64,000 nucleotides of DNA from Mucilaginibacter yixingensis (lineage in GTDB: Bacteria > Bacteroidota > Bacteroidia > Sphingobacteriales > Sphingobacteriaceae): positions 4,960,001 to 5,024,000 of the forward strand of contig NZ_CP160205.1 of assembly GCF_041080815.1 (NCBI RefSeq), in the 5' to 3' direction. Both the position numbers and the translations under genes were made by a program. Numbering within the stretch: position 1 is the first letter of the stretch; every line of letters begins with the position of its first letter. The notes under the pieces were generated by a model. The model was given only the letters and a program-made list of their open reading frames with translations. It did not search any database and was not told the DNA's origin. Below are positions 43,691-52,999 of this stretch, in pieces.

Positions 43691-44572
43691 ATGAAAAAGA
43701 CATGGTTTATAACAGGTAGCTCACGCGGATTAGGCCGCAGCTTAACACAGGCCGTATTGGCCGCAGGCGATAACGTTGCTGCCACTGCACGCAACCCTGA
43801 ACAATTAGATGATTTGAAAGTGCTGTACCCCGATCAGCTTTTAGCTATAAAACTGGATGTGACCGATTACCCTCAGGTACACCAGGCGGTGGCCGACACT
43901 GTTAAGCACTTTGGTTCGATAGATGTATTGGTGAATAACGCCGGTTTCGGCATCACCGGTGCTGCCGAGGCGTTCACCGATGAGCAGGTGCGCAGCCAAC
44001 TGGAAACTAACTTATATGCCCCTATAGAAATTACCCGCGCTGTATTGCCTTATATGCGCAAACAGCGTTCGGGTAGAATTTTGCAGATCAGCTCTATTGG
44101 TGGTCGTGTAGGTAATCCGGGCGTGAGTATTTACCAGGCGGCTAAATTTGGTCTGAGTGGTTTCAGCGAGGCGCTGGCTAAAGAGGTGCGCGATCTGGGG
44201 ATATTGGTAACCAGTGTTGAACCGGGAGGTTTCCGTACCGACTGGGCAGGCGACTCGATGAGTTATGCCGAGGATATTGAAGGCTATGAAAAATCTGTCG
44301 GCTGGCGTAAAGACATGTTCCAAAGCGGCAAGTTTGTGCCGGTGGGCGATCCGGATAAAGCCGCCAAAGTAATGGTTGATTTGGCCGTAAACCCCGAGCC
44401 GCCGGTGCACCTGGTGCTGGGCAGCGAAGCGATCGGTTTCCTGAAAAATGCCGATGAAGCCCGCTGCGAGGAAATGGAAAAATGGCTGCCGGTAAGTATT
44501 TCTACAGATCATACCGAATCTGATAATTTCCTGGAAACTGATTTAGGGAAATCTTATTTGGTCAGGAAGTAA
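43691..44572 (+). CDS. SDR family oxidoreductase
   Basis: 293 residues, classical short-chain dehydrogenase: TGSSRGLGRSL near residue 8, NNAGFGITG near 82, catalytic Ser in QISSIGG and YQAAK (YxxxK). The C-terminal region (SVEPGGFRTDWAG, PVHLVLGSEA) places it with the SDR5-type oxidoreductases that act on unknown ketones or alcohols. It is a single gene with no pathway context. Confidence 0.85.
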   Translation: MKKTWFITGSSRGLGRSLTQAVLAAGDNVAATARNPEQLDDLKVLYPDQLLAIKLDVTDYPQVHQAVADTVKHFGSIDVLVNNAGFGITGAAEAFTDEQVRSQLETNLYAPIEITRAVLPYMRKQRSGRILQISSIGGRVGNPGVSIYQAAKFGLSGFSEALAKEVRDLGILVTSVEPGGFRTDWAGDSMSYAEDIEGYEKSVGWRKDMFQSGKFVPVGDPDKAAKVMVDLAVNPEPPVHLVLGSEAIGFLKNADEARCEEMEKWLPVSISTDHTESDNFLETDLGKSYLVRK

Positions 44573-44586
44573 GTCATTTCTTTAAC

Positions 44587-44696
44587 CGTTTTGTCATTGC
44601 GAGGAACGAAGCAATCTCGTCGAAGGACGATCCAATTTGTATGCCAACTATATGCGACGAGATTGCTTCGTCGTTCCTCCTCGCAATGACAAAACG
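44587..44696. repeat. Palindromic intergenic element, family A (GAGGAACGAAG sub-type)
   Basis: TGTCATTGCGAGGAACGAAG at the left and GTTCCTCCTCGCAATGACA at the right, with GCAATCTCGTCG / CGACGAGATTGC inner arms; the complementarity extends about 5 bp past the TGTCAT unit (44592-44691). The arms match the elements at 45882 and 46373. Confidence 0.85.
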
Positions 44697-44749
44697 TTAT
44701 TGCAGGGCATCTATTCCCACCATTTCTTCTGCATATTTGTTCATCAAAT

Positions 44750-45856
44750 ATGTCCGATACCGCCATTACCGTAGTCAGAAAGATCATCCATATAGATATG
44801 GATGCTTTTTACGCGTCGGTAGAGCAGCGGGATAACCCGGATTACCGGGGCAAACCCATTGTAGTAGGTGGCCTGCCCGAAGGCCGGGGCGGCGTAGTGG
44901 CTACTGCCAGTTATGAAGCGCGCAAGTTTGGTGTGCGCTCGGCCATGCCGTCTAAGAAGGCTAAACAACTTTGTCCGCAGGCTATTTTTGTGCGGCCACG
45001 GTTTGACGCTTACAAAGATGCCTCCCGGCAGATCCGTGAGATCTTTAGCCGGTATACCGATCTGATTGAACCCCTCTCGCTGGATGAGGCCTACCTGGAT
45101 GTTACCGAAGATAAACTGGGCATCGGCTCGGCAATTGAGGTGGCTACTCAAATTAAACAAGCCATTAAAGATGAACTGAACTTGACGGCATCTGCTGGTG
45201 TATCTATCAATAAGTTCGTCGCCAAAATTGCGTCAGATATCAATAAGCCTGATGGATTAAAATTTATCGGTCCTTCCTCTATCGAGGCCTTTATGGAGCA
45301 ACTACCGGTAGATAAATTCTACGGAGTAGGCCGGGTAACGGCCGACAAAATGAAACGCATGGGCCTGCATACCGGCGCCGATCTGAAGCGGCTGACCGAA
45401 GACGAAATGCAGCAACACTTCGGCAAGGTTGGTCGTTTTTACTATCGCATTGTGCGCGGCATTGACGATCGCCCGGTAAACCCACACCGTGAAACCAAAT
45501 CGCTCGGTGCCGAAGATACTTTTCCGTATGATCTCACCACTGCGGAGGAAATGTTCCCCGAGTTAGAAAAAATTACCAAAACCGTCTGCGATCGCCTGGA
45601 GCGTTACGGACTGAAAGGCCGTACCATCACCCTCAAAATAAAATACAGCGATTTCCGTCAGATCACCCGTAACCAATCTTTTCCTCATCCGGTCGGTGAT
45701 GCTGAGACTATTATTTCTACCGCAAAAAGCCTGCTGCTGGCCACCGGGATTGACGATGTGCGCATCCGTCTGCTGGGTATATCCTTATCAAACTTCGGCG
45801 AGGTAGAGCGCCCGTCATTGATTAAGGGGGATAGTAATCAGTTGCGGCTGTTTTGA
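44750..45856 (+). CDS. dinB: DNA polymerase IV
   Basis: A Y-family translesion polymerase. 368 residues: catalytic acids in HIDMDAFYASVE (Asp-16) and SLDEAYLDVT (Asp-112, Glu-113), YEARKFGVRSAMP finger, two HhH motifs (KFYGVGRVTADKM), and the little-finger domain (RTITLKIKYSDFRQITR). The C-terminal QLRLF is a beta-clamp binding motif. No LexA box can be recognised upstream. It is monocistronic, with family A elements on both sides. Confidence 0.95.
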   Translation: MSDTAITVVRKIIHIDMDAFYASVEQRDNPDYRGKPIVVGGLPEGRGGVVATASYEARKFGVRSAMPSKKAKQLCPQAIFVRPRFDAYKDASRQIREIFSRYTDLIEPLSLDEAYLDVTEDKLGIGSAIEVATQIKQAIKDELNLTASAGVSINKFVAKIASDINKPDGLKFIGPSSIEAFMEQLPVDKFYGVGRVTADKMKRMGLHTGADLKRLTEDEMQQHFGKVGRFYYRIVRGIDDRPVNPHRETKSLGAEDTFPYDLTTAEEMFPELEKITKTVCDRLERYGLKGRTITLKIKYSDFRQITRNQSFPHPVGDAETIISTAKSLLLATGIDDVRIRLLGISLSNFGEVERPSLIKGDSNQLRLF

Positions 45857-45881
45857 TGGCGTAGTGTTCCTCTCCCCAATA

Positions 45882-46002
45882 TGTCATTGCGAGGAACGGC
45901 AAGGGAAGTGGGGTGGGGTGACGAAGCAATCTCGTCGGAGGGTAGTCAGACATGCAAATTCGTCTAGCATGCGACGAGATTGCTTCGTTCCTCGCAATGA
46001 CA
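45882..46002. repeat. Family A element left of the GIY-YIG gene
   Basis: 121 bp bounded by TGTCATTGCGAGGAACGG and CGTTCCTCGCAATGACA. The left arm has an extra stretch (GGCAAGGGAAGTGGGGTGGG) not seen at 44592, and a near copy of this extra stretch occurs in opposite orientation in the element right of the GIY-YIG gene. Confidence 0.85.
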
Positions 46003-46026
46003 AAGTTTTGTTAGTTTTAATTGAGA

Positions 46027-46329
46027 ATGATAACAAACATCCATCAATATAACGTCTACATAGTTACCAATAAGGCACACACCGTTTTTTATGTTGGCGT
46101 CACTAGCGACTTATTCACCCGAATACTACAACATAAAAACAAAGCCTATCCAGGATTCACCGCTAAATATGAATGCCACAAGCTTGTTTACTTTGAGGAT
46201 TTTCAATGGATAGATCAAGCTATCGCCCGTGAGAAGCAGCTAAAAGGAGGCTCGCGTCAGAACAAGATAGATCTAATTGTTAATTCCAATCCAGATTGGA
46301 AGGATTTAAGCAAAGACTGGTTCGATTGA
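46027..46329 (+). CDS. Small GIY-YIG nuclease
   Basis: 100 residues from the ATG at 46027. It is a stand-alone GIY-YIG domain: the first strand pair VYIVTNKAHTVFYVGVTSDL (Tyr-11, Tyr-22, Gly-24), the catalytic Arg-33 in TRILQHKN, the metal Glu-69 in AIAREKQLKGGSRQNKI. GIY-YIG proteins of this size (UPF0213-like) are abundant in Bacteroidota, with no proven target. The gene is framed on both sides by family A palindromes whose outer arms form a longer inverted repeat, an arrangement of a mobile unit. No HTH or other DNA-binding extension is present. Confidence 0.88.
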   Translation: MITNIHQYNVYIVTNKAHTVFYVGVTSDLFTRILQHKNKAYPGFTAKYECHKLVYFEDFQWIDQAIAREKQLKGGSRQNKIDLIVNSNPDWKDLSKDWFD

Positions 46330-46372
46330 TTAGCTTAAATCAAGAACTATATTTCTACTATTATTAAAACCT

Positions 46373-46490
46373 TGTCATTGCGAGGAACGAAGCAATCTCG
46401 TCGCAAGCCAAGTGGATATGTACCCGATGATCTTCGACGAGATTGCTTCGTCACCCACCCCACCACCCCTTGCTGTTCCTCGCATTGATA
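46373..46490. repeat. Family A element right of the GIY-YIG gene
   Basis: 118 bp starting TGTCATTGCGAGGAACGAAG and ending CTGTTCCTCGCATTGATA, a decayed ATGACA end. The right arm carries ACCCACCCCACCACCCCTTG, the inverse of the extra stretch in the left-hand element. The rest of the 295-bp gap to fecR has no recognised feature. Confidence 0.8.
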
Positions 46491-46624
46491 AAGTTTCGTT
46501 GATTTTAATTCGCTCATAATCAATCCCAATGCATTAATAATAAAATTTTTCTGCCCTCCGCGTAGGGGGTACACACCAACTCGCACGTCATACCTTTTTG
46601 TAAACCGAATTATATTCCTCCTTT

Positions 46625-47689
46625 ATGAAAAATCCGATATCCATTGAACTGCTGGAGAAGTATGTTAATGGGCAGTGTTCTGAAGAAGAAATGGCCATTG
46701 TTAAAGCATGGTATTTCTCGTTCGATAAAGAGCAAGACCCCATCCCATCGCTCAGCGTGCCAGAAGAACAGCAACTGGAGGAAGCGATTTACAATCGGAT
46801 TCTACACAACATCGGCATGTCTGAAGAGCCGGCAGAACCAGATCAGCCCGAAACTGCAGATGATCGTGTTTACGAATTACCTGCCCGCCGCCGCTTTAAA
46901 GCCTGGTATGCGGTGGCCGGTATTGCCGCTACGTTATTGGTTGTTTTTAGCGTGTGGCTGGTAAACTTCAAAAACGGCGGTGTTTTGATGGCCGACCGTA
47001 GCCAATCGTCAGATTTAGTGGTGATTAATAATGACGGCAAGCAACTTTATAAGGCTACCCTGCCAGATAATAGCGTGGTATGGCTCAGCCCGGGTGCGCA
47101 GTTGCGTTATCCAAAAACTTTCGCTGCCAAATATCGTGCAGTGCGTATGAACGGCGAGTGCTTTTTCGAAGTGACCAAAAATCCAGGCAGACCGTTTATT
47201 ATCAGCAGCCATTCTATCATTACCAAAGTTTGGGGTACCAGTTTCCGCGTGCGCGATGATGCCGCCAGGCATTGCTGTGCCGATGTATCGGTAGTGACAG
47301 GCAAAGTATCGGTAAGCATTAAAAATGCCGATAGTGCTGATGTTAACCACCTGGTATTGAAAAAGGGCGACGTAATGCTTTATCCTCACCAGCGCGTGGT
47401 TTACCTGGCCGATAAAAATCAGCTTCGTCCGGAATTGAGTAGCAACGAGCCTGCGCTGCAGATCTGGAATCGCGTAAACCTGAATTTTGAAAATAAACCG
47501 TTGAGCGAGATTGTACCGGTGTTGAACGCGCAGTTCCACGTAAATATTAAAATGCGCAGCGAAAAGCTGAACCATTACATCCTGAATGCCGATATGGAGG
47601 GCTTTAACCTGCCGGATATACTGGAAGCCTTCAAAAAATCACTGAATGTTGATTACCAGATGAAGGATAACAACATTGAACTTGAATAA
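46625..47689 (+). CDS. FecR-family anti-sigma factor
   Basis: 354 residues: a short cytoplasmic N-terminal zinc-less anti-sigma region, one membrane helix (about 90-112, AWYAVAGIAATLLVVFSVWLV), a FecR domain (about 125-240, LPDNSVVWLSPGAQLRYP, RMNGECFFEVTKNPGRPFII, TKVWGTSFRVRD) and a C-terminal DUF4974 (about 280-353). It should relay the signal from the STN domain of the SusC protein to an ECF sigma factor. The sigma gene that usually precedes fecR is not here; a GIY-YIG gene with repeats occupies that position. Confidence 0.92.
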   Translation: MKNPISIELLEKYVNGQCSEEEMAIVKAWYFSFDKEQDPIPSLSVPEEQQLEEAIYNRILHNIGMSEEPAEPDQPETADDRVYELPARRRFKAWYAVAGIAATLLVVFSVWLVNFKNGGVLMADRSQSSDLVVINNDGKQLYKATLPDNSVVWLSPGAQLRYPKTFAAKYRAVRMNGECFFEVTKNPGRPFIISSHSIITKVWGTSFRVRDDAARHCCADVSVVTGKVSVSIKNADSADVNHLVLKKGDVMLYPHQRVVYLADKNQLRPELSSNEPALQIWNRVNLNFENKPLSEIVPVLNAQFHVNIKMRSEKLNHYILNADMEGFNLPDILEAFKKSLNVDYQMKDNNIELE

Positions 47690-47806
47690 CCCAATTTATT
47701 AACCATACAAAAACCAATGTGCATGAAGATAAACAAGCTACAGACCTGAAAAATAGCCTCAGATAAATCTCTTTGAGGTAAACACCCAATAGCTATAAAC
47801 AAAAAA

Positions 47807-47836
47807 ACTTAGAAGTGTTGCGACCACTCCTAAGTT
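47807..47836 (+). promoter_or_regulatory. Hairpin between fecR and susC
   Basis: AACTTAGAAGTG and CACTCCTAAGTT pair with one mismatch around a 7-nt loop and run into TTAG. It could be an attenuator or terminator that separates anti-sigma from susC expression. Confidence 0.5.
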
Positions 47837-47923
47837 TTAGCTCAAGCCCGATTGGAACGCCATCATAAAATGGTGAAGGGGGCCCTTATTGTCTCATTTT
47901 TAAACAGAAACAAGATCAAATAT

Positions 47924-50900
47924 ATGAAATTTCATTTACGAAAACCTATACCCTGGGTTCAAATCATGAAGATTACATTTAGCCAAATCCTGATAGCAAT
48001 GATCGTAACCAGCATGACTTATGCCAGTTCATTGCGTGCGCAGGATATACTTAATAAAAAGGTGACGCTGTCGGTACAAAATACCAGTTTGGCAGAGGCA
48101 CTGTCTGCACTACAGAAAAACAATAACGTAAAATTTATTTATAGCAAAAATGCCATCAATGTACTCAAAAAGGTAACCGTAAATGCGGCCGATGCATCGC
48201 TTAAAGCGGTGCTTGAACAGCTGCTTACCCCAAACGGCATTGATTATGAAGTGCTGAAAAACCGCATTGTATTAGGAAAAGCACCGCACCCGGCGGAAGA
48301 AAACGGGAGCAATGAAATAAACACCGCAGGCGATGCCGTTAATGCAGATGCGCAGGCAGTAGCCGGCACACCGGTTACCGGCCGGGTGGTGGACGATAAA
48401 GGCATGCCCATTGCCGGCGCTACGGTAGTTGAAAAAGGCACTACCACTGGCGTAACCACCGGTCCTGACGGGCATTTTAAGTTGAATGTAAGCGGCCCCA
48501 ACGCGGTGCTGGTGTTCAACTTTATCGGTTACAAAAAACAGGAGATGGCTGTAGGCAGCCAGATCGTTTTTAACGTTACGCTGGCAGAAGAGCTGACCGG
48601 TCTGAACGAAGTAGTGGTAGTAGGTTATGGTACCCAAAAGAAAAGCGTAACCACAGGTTCTATCTCAGGTGTTACCGCACGCGATTTTCAGGATCAGCCG
48701 GTAACGCGTTTGGAGCAGGTGCTGCAGGGTCGTACATCAGGCGTTACCATTACCACCAATGATGGTCAGCCGGGCGATGGCGCTTCGGTACGCGTAAGGG
48801 GTATTACCACTTTTAACAATAATGATCCGCTTTATGTGGTGGATGGTGTGGTGGTTGATAATGGCGGTATCAGCTACCTGAATCAACAGGATATTGAATC
48901 GGTTGAAGTATTAAAAGATGCGGCGTCACAAGCTATTTATGGTACACGTGCTGCCGCTGGTGTTATCCTGGTAACCACCAAAAAAGGGAAAGCAGGTCAT
49001 TTACAGATTAACTACAACGGTTACTTTGGTGTAGAGGGCCCTGCCCGCAGGCTCCAGTTGCTGGATGCTACCCAATACGCCACCCTGCGTAACGAGGCTA
49101 AAGTAAATGCCGGTTTAGCCGCCCCTTATGCCAACCCTGCTGCGTTTGGCAAAGGCACAGATTGGCAATCGGTAATTTTTAACAACAGCGCCAAACAGCA
49201 GGATCATGAACTGGCGTTTAGCGGTGGTAATGATAAAAATACTTATTACACCTCTTTCGGTTATCTGGATCAGCAAGGTATCGTAACTACCGATATTTCT
49301 AAATACAAACGCATCACTTTCCGTATCAACGAAACCTTTAAACCCGCCAAATGGGTAACTTTTGGCGAGAACCTGGGTTATGCCTACAACAAATCCATCG
49401 GTCTGGGCAATACCAACAGCGAGTTTGGCGGTCCGCTTAGCTCTGCTATCAACCTTGATCCGTTGACTCCGGTAATCGCCACCGATCCGGCAATGATTGC
49501 TAAAGATCCTTACACCCAGTCGGCAAATATTGTGCGAAACTCCAAAGGGTATCCTTATGGTATCTCGCCTATTGTTCAACAGGAGATTACCAACCCACTG
49601 GCCTATACCCAAACTCATTTGGGCAATTATGGCTGGGGCCATAACATTGTTGGCAATGCTTTCTTAGAGTTGGAGCCGATCAGCGGACTGAAACTGCGCT
49701 CTACCCTGGGTTCAAAACTAGCGTTCTTCGGCTCAGAGTCGTTCACGCCGGTGGCTTACCTCAATGCCAATAACAACACCACGCAAAACAGCTTTAACCG
49801 CCAGATAACACGCGGGTTTAACTGGAACGTGGAGAACACCGCATCGTACACCCGCTCTATCGGCAAGCACAACATTAATGTACTGATTGGTCAGGGCGCG
49901 TACTCAGACGGCCAGAATTACGGCACCAACATCACCTACTTTAACCTGCCGGTAAATACTTTTGCAGATGCATCTATGAACTATAGTTTGCCGAAAGACC
50001 AGCGCGATGGCTCAGGCAGCGAACAGCAGGTGCACCACGTCAGCTCTTTATTTGCCAGGTTGAACTATGATTTTGACGAGCGCTACATCGTCCAGGGCGT
50101 TATCCGCCGCGATGGTTCTTCTCGCTTTGGTGCAAACTACAAATTCGGCACCTTCCCGTCGGTGTCATTAGGCTGGGTGCCAACCAAAGAAAGTTTCTGG
50201 CCTGAAAACAAAGTGATCAACTTTGCTAAACTGCGTGGCGGTTATGGCGTGGTTGGTAATGATAATATTGGCGATAATGCGTTTTTGCCAACCATAGGCG
50301 GCGGCCGTAACTACAGCTTTGGTACGGGCGATACCTACGTGAGCGGTTATAGTCCTAACGCGCCGGCTAACCCTAACCTGCATTGGGAAGAAACATCGCA
50401 AACCAACATCGGGCTTGACCTGGTGGTGCTGAATGATTTTAACGTTACGCTGGAATGGTATAAAAAGAAAACCACCGGTATTTTGCAAAATCCGCCTATT
50501 CCAAATTATGTGGGCGCTATTTCTAACCCCGCCGCTAACGTGGGCGATATGGAGAACACCGGTCAGGAGTTGTCTATCGGCTATCACCATAACTTTAATG
50601 GCGTAAAACTGGGGCTTGATGGTAACTTGTCTCATCTGCACAACGAGGTAACTTACCTGGGCAATGCGCAGCAGTTTTTACCGGGTGCAAAATTCCAGAA
50701 CGTACAGGATGTAATTACCCGCACCGAGGTTGGCCAGGCTTATGCTTCTTTCTACGGTTACGATAACCTGGGCTTGTTTCAAACTCAGGCAGATATCAAC
50801 AACTATCGCCACAACGGTCAGCTGATTCAGCCCAATGCCCGCCCCGGCGATGTGAAATGGGCCGATCTGAACAACGACGGCCAGATTACCGATGCCGACC

Positions 50901-51403
50901 GCAAATTCATCGGCAACCCTACCCCTTCCTGGCAGTATGGCTTCACCGCTACTGCGGCTTACAAAAACTTTGATGTGCTGGTGTTTGCGCAAGGCCAGGC
51001 CGGCAACATGATTTTCCAGGGTTTACATCGCCTGGATATTGATAACTCCAACTATACTACCGCCGCCTTGAACCGTTGGACAGGCCCGGGTACCAGCAAT
51101 GATTTCCCACGCCTGGTAGCGTCAGACGCACCTGATCTTAATCACAATTTTACTTATAACTCTAAATTTTATCTGGAAAGCGGCACCTACCTGCGCTTAA
51201 AAAACATCCAGCTGGGCTACACCTTCAACCAGAAATGGATGAAGAAAGCAGCTCTGCAGCATGCCCGCTTGTATGTATCGGCCCAAAACCTGGTCACCTT
51301 TACCCGCTACACTGGGTATGACCCAGACATCAGCGGCAGTATTGACCGCGGTTTCTATCCGCAGGCCCGCATGTTTATGGTTGGTTTAAGTTTAGGACTA
51401 TAA
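47924..51403 (+). CDS. SusC/RagA family TonB-linked outer-membrane transporter
   Basis: 1159 residues from the ATG at 47924; the frame is open back to an ATG at 47852 but that head is not signal-like. Order: signal, STN domain (about 50-115, VTLSVQNTSLAEALSALQKNNNV), carboxypeptidase-regulatory-like domain (about 150-225, VTGRVVDDKGMPIAGATVVEKG), plug (about 230-360, with VVVGYGTQKKSVTTGSIS and the YGTRAAAGVILVTTKKG loop), then the barrel. It imports oligosaccharides with its SusD lid. The STN domain marks it as regulated through FecR. Confidence 0.95.
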   Translation: MKFHLRKPIPWVQIMKITFSQILIAMIVTSMTYASSLRAQDILNKKVTLSVQNTSLAEALSALQKNNNVKFIYSKNAINVLKKVTVNAADASLKAVLEQLLTPNGIDYEVLKNRIVLGKAPHPAEENGSNEINTAGDAVNADAQAVAGTPVTGRVVDDKGMPIAGATVVEKGTTTGVTTGPDGHFKLNVSGPNAVLVFNFIGYKKQEMAVGSQIVFNVTLAEELTGLNEVVVVGYGTQKKSVTTGSISGVTARDFQDQPVTRLEQVLQGRTSGVTITTNDGQPGDGASVRVRGITTFNNNDPLYVVDGVVVDNGGISYLNQQDIESVEVLKDAASQAIYGTRAAAGVILVTTKKGKAGHLQINYNGYFGVEGPARRLQLLDATQYATLRNEAKVNAGLAAPYANPAAFGKGTDWQSVIFNNSAKQQDHELAFSGGNDKNTYYTSFGYLDQQGIVTTDISKYKRITFRINETFKPAKWVTFGENLGYAYNKSIGLGNTNSEFGGPLSSAINLDPLTPVIATDPAMIAKDPYTQSANIVRNSKGYPYGISPIVQQEITNPLAYTQTHLGNYGWGHNIVGNAFLELEPISGLKLRSTLGSKLAFFGSESFTPVAYLNANNNTTQNSFNRQITRGFNWNVENTASYTRSIGKHNINVLIGQGAYSDGQNYGTNITYFNLPVNTFADASMNYSLPKDQRDGSGSEQQVHHVSSLFARLNYDFDERYIVQGVIRRDGSSRFGANYKFGTFPSVSLGWVPTKESFWPENKVINFAKLRGGYGVVGNDNIGDNAFLPTIGGGRNYSFGTGDTYVSGYSPNAPANPNLHWEETSQTNIGLDLVVLNDFNVTLEWYKKKTTGILQNPPIPNYVGAISNPAANVGDMENTGQELSIGYHHNFNGVKLGLDGNLSHLHNEVTYLGNAQQFLPGAKFQNVQDVITRTEVGQAYASFYGYDNLGLFQTQADINNYRHNGQLIQPNARPGDVKWADLNNDGQITDADRKFIGNPTPSWQYGFTATAAYKNFDVLVFAQGQAGNMIFQGLHRLDIDNSNYTTAALNRWTGPGTSNDFPRLVASDAPDLNHNFTYNSKFYLESGTYLRLKNIQLGYTFNQKWMKKAALQHARLYVSAQNLVTFTRYTGYDPDISGSIDRGFYPQARMFMVGLSLGL

Positions 51404-51418
51404 TTAATAGCTGATTAT

Positions 51419-52966
51419 ATGAAAAAGATATTCAAATATTTATCATTTGGCGCTGTTGCAGCAATGGCTTTTGCCGGCTGCAAAAACAGCTTTGTAGATG
51501 TGACGCCCGTAGGCACCGCCTTAGAAGGCAACTATTATAAAGACCAAACCGAAGCATTTAACGGCCTGGTTGCCGTGTATGATGTGGTGGGCTGGCAGGG
51601 TGGTGGCTTTGTAACCAAAGAGAATGCCATGGACGCTGGCTCAGACGATCAGTTGGCCGGCGGCGGCAGCGCGACAGATATTAGCGATTTGCAGCTGTTC
51701 TCTAACTATACCCTTACCCCGGCGGCCGGTCCGCAGGGTGAGTTGTGGAAAGCCGGTTTCTCAGGCGTGTTCCGTGCCAATATCCTGCTGTCAAAATTGC
51801 CGGGTGTGCCGATGGATGCCGCTTTGAAAAGCCGCTATGCCTCAGAAGCTAAAGCACTGCGTGCTTACTTTTATTTTGACCTGGTGCGTCTGTTTAAAAA
51901 TGTGCCGCTGATTCTCTCTCCTATTCCTGCAGATCAGGTTTACAACGTTGAACAAGCCGCTCCAACGGCTGTTTACCAACAGATTGAGAAAGATTTAACC
52001 GATGCAGCAGCCGATAGTAACCTGCCAAACATTATTGCCAATGTTAGTACCGATGGCGGCCGCTTAACCAAAGGTGCCGTGCATGCCTTGCTGGGCAAAG
52101 TGTATTTGCAGGAGCAGAAATTTGCACAGGCAGCTACAGAACTGGCACAGGTTAACGGTACCCCGGGCCAGCAAAATGCTACCTATGGTTATAAGCTGCT
52201 GCCCAATTTTGCCGACTTGTGGAAGGTGAGCAACAAGTTTAACAGCGAGTCTATCCTGGAGGTGACGCACTCATCAACCAGTGCCGGTGGCTGGAGCTGT
52301 ATTGCCTGTACCGAGGGCAACGTGCTTAACATCCTGACCGCGCCACGTGGCTACGCCGCAATTAAACCAGACGCGCCAGATTACATTGCCGGTTATGGAT
52401 TCTGTATCGTAACGCCCGATCTGTACAACACCATGCACTTTGATCCACGCTTTAAATCAACCATTGCCGACCTGGATAGTATGAAGAAAGCCGGTGCAGC
52501 TAATTATTCAGAATCTTACATGAATACCGGCTATTTCCTGGCCAAGTTTGCCGGTCATCAGGCTGATAAAACCAAAGGCGCCGGTGCGCCGGAGCTAAAT
52601 TATCCGCAGGATATCTATGAGATCCGCCTGGCCGATACTTACCTGATGGAGGCCGAAGCGCTGATAAGAGGTAATGGCGATTTAACCCGTGCTGCGGCTT
52701 TGATGACTGCTGTCCACAGTCGTGCTTATAACGATGGTACATCGCACCCCATCGCAGCCACTTTTGATAACCTGAAGCGCGAACGCCGTGTAGAGCTGGC
52801 AGGCGAAGGCCATCGTTGGTTTGACCTGGTGCGCTGGGGCGATGCTCCAAACGCCTTGAAGTCGCGCGGCTTTGCGGCTGGTAAGAACGAGATTCTGCCT
52901 ATTCCGCTTTCCGAGCTGAGCAACACCAAAATCAAACAGAGCAAAGAGTGGGGCGGATCGCTTTAA
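51419..52966 (+). CDS. SusD/RagB family glycan-binding lipoprotein
   Basis: 515 residues with a lipobox (AMAFAGC, Cys-21). The SusD helical scaffold is evident: an N-terminal region with YYKDQTEAFNGLVAVYD, AKALRAYFYFDLVRLF, GAVHALLGKVYLQ, and the C-terminal IYEIRLADTYLMEAEALIRG, RVELAGEGHRWFDLVRWG and ILPIPLSEL. It caps the SusC barrel, 15 nt upstream, and binds the incoming glycan. Confidence 0.95.
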   Translation: MKKIFKYLSFGAVAAMAFAGCKNSFVDVTPVGTALEGNYYKDQTEAFNGLVAVYDVVGWQGGGFVTKENAMDAGSDDQLAGGGSATDISDLQLFSNYTLTPAAGPQGELWKAGFSGVFRANILLSKLPGVPMDAALKSRYASEAKALRAYFYFDLVRLFKNVPLILSPIPADQVYNVEQAAPTAVYQQIEKDLTDAAADSNLPNIIANVSTDGGRLTKGAVHALLGKVYLQEQKFAQAATELAQVNGTPGQQNATYGYKLLPNFADLWKVSNKFNSESILEVTHSSTSAGGWSCIACTEGNVLNILTAPRGYAAIKPDAPDYIAGYGFCIVTPDLYNTMHFDPRFKSTIADLDSMKKAGAANYSESYMNTGYFLAKFAGHQADKTKGAGAPELNYPQDIYEIRLADTYLMEAEALIRGNGDLTRAAALMTAVHSRAYNDGTSHPIAATFDNLKRERRVELAGEGHRWFDLVRWGDAPNALKSRGFAAGKNEILPIPLSELSNTKIKQSKEWGGSL

Positions 52967-52999
52967 ACCAATTATCATCAATTCATTAAGAGTAAAACA

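Noticed and set aside
44587-46490. CRISPR-like array from three similar repeats in 2 kb
   Set aside because: The units are palindromes of 100-120 bp with genes between them, not short direct repeats with regular spacers, and no cas gene is present.
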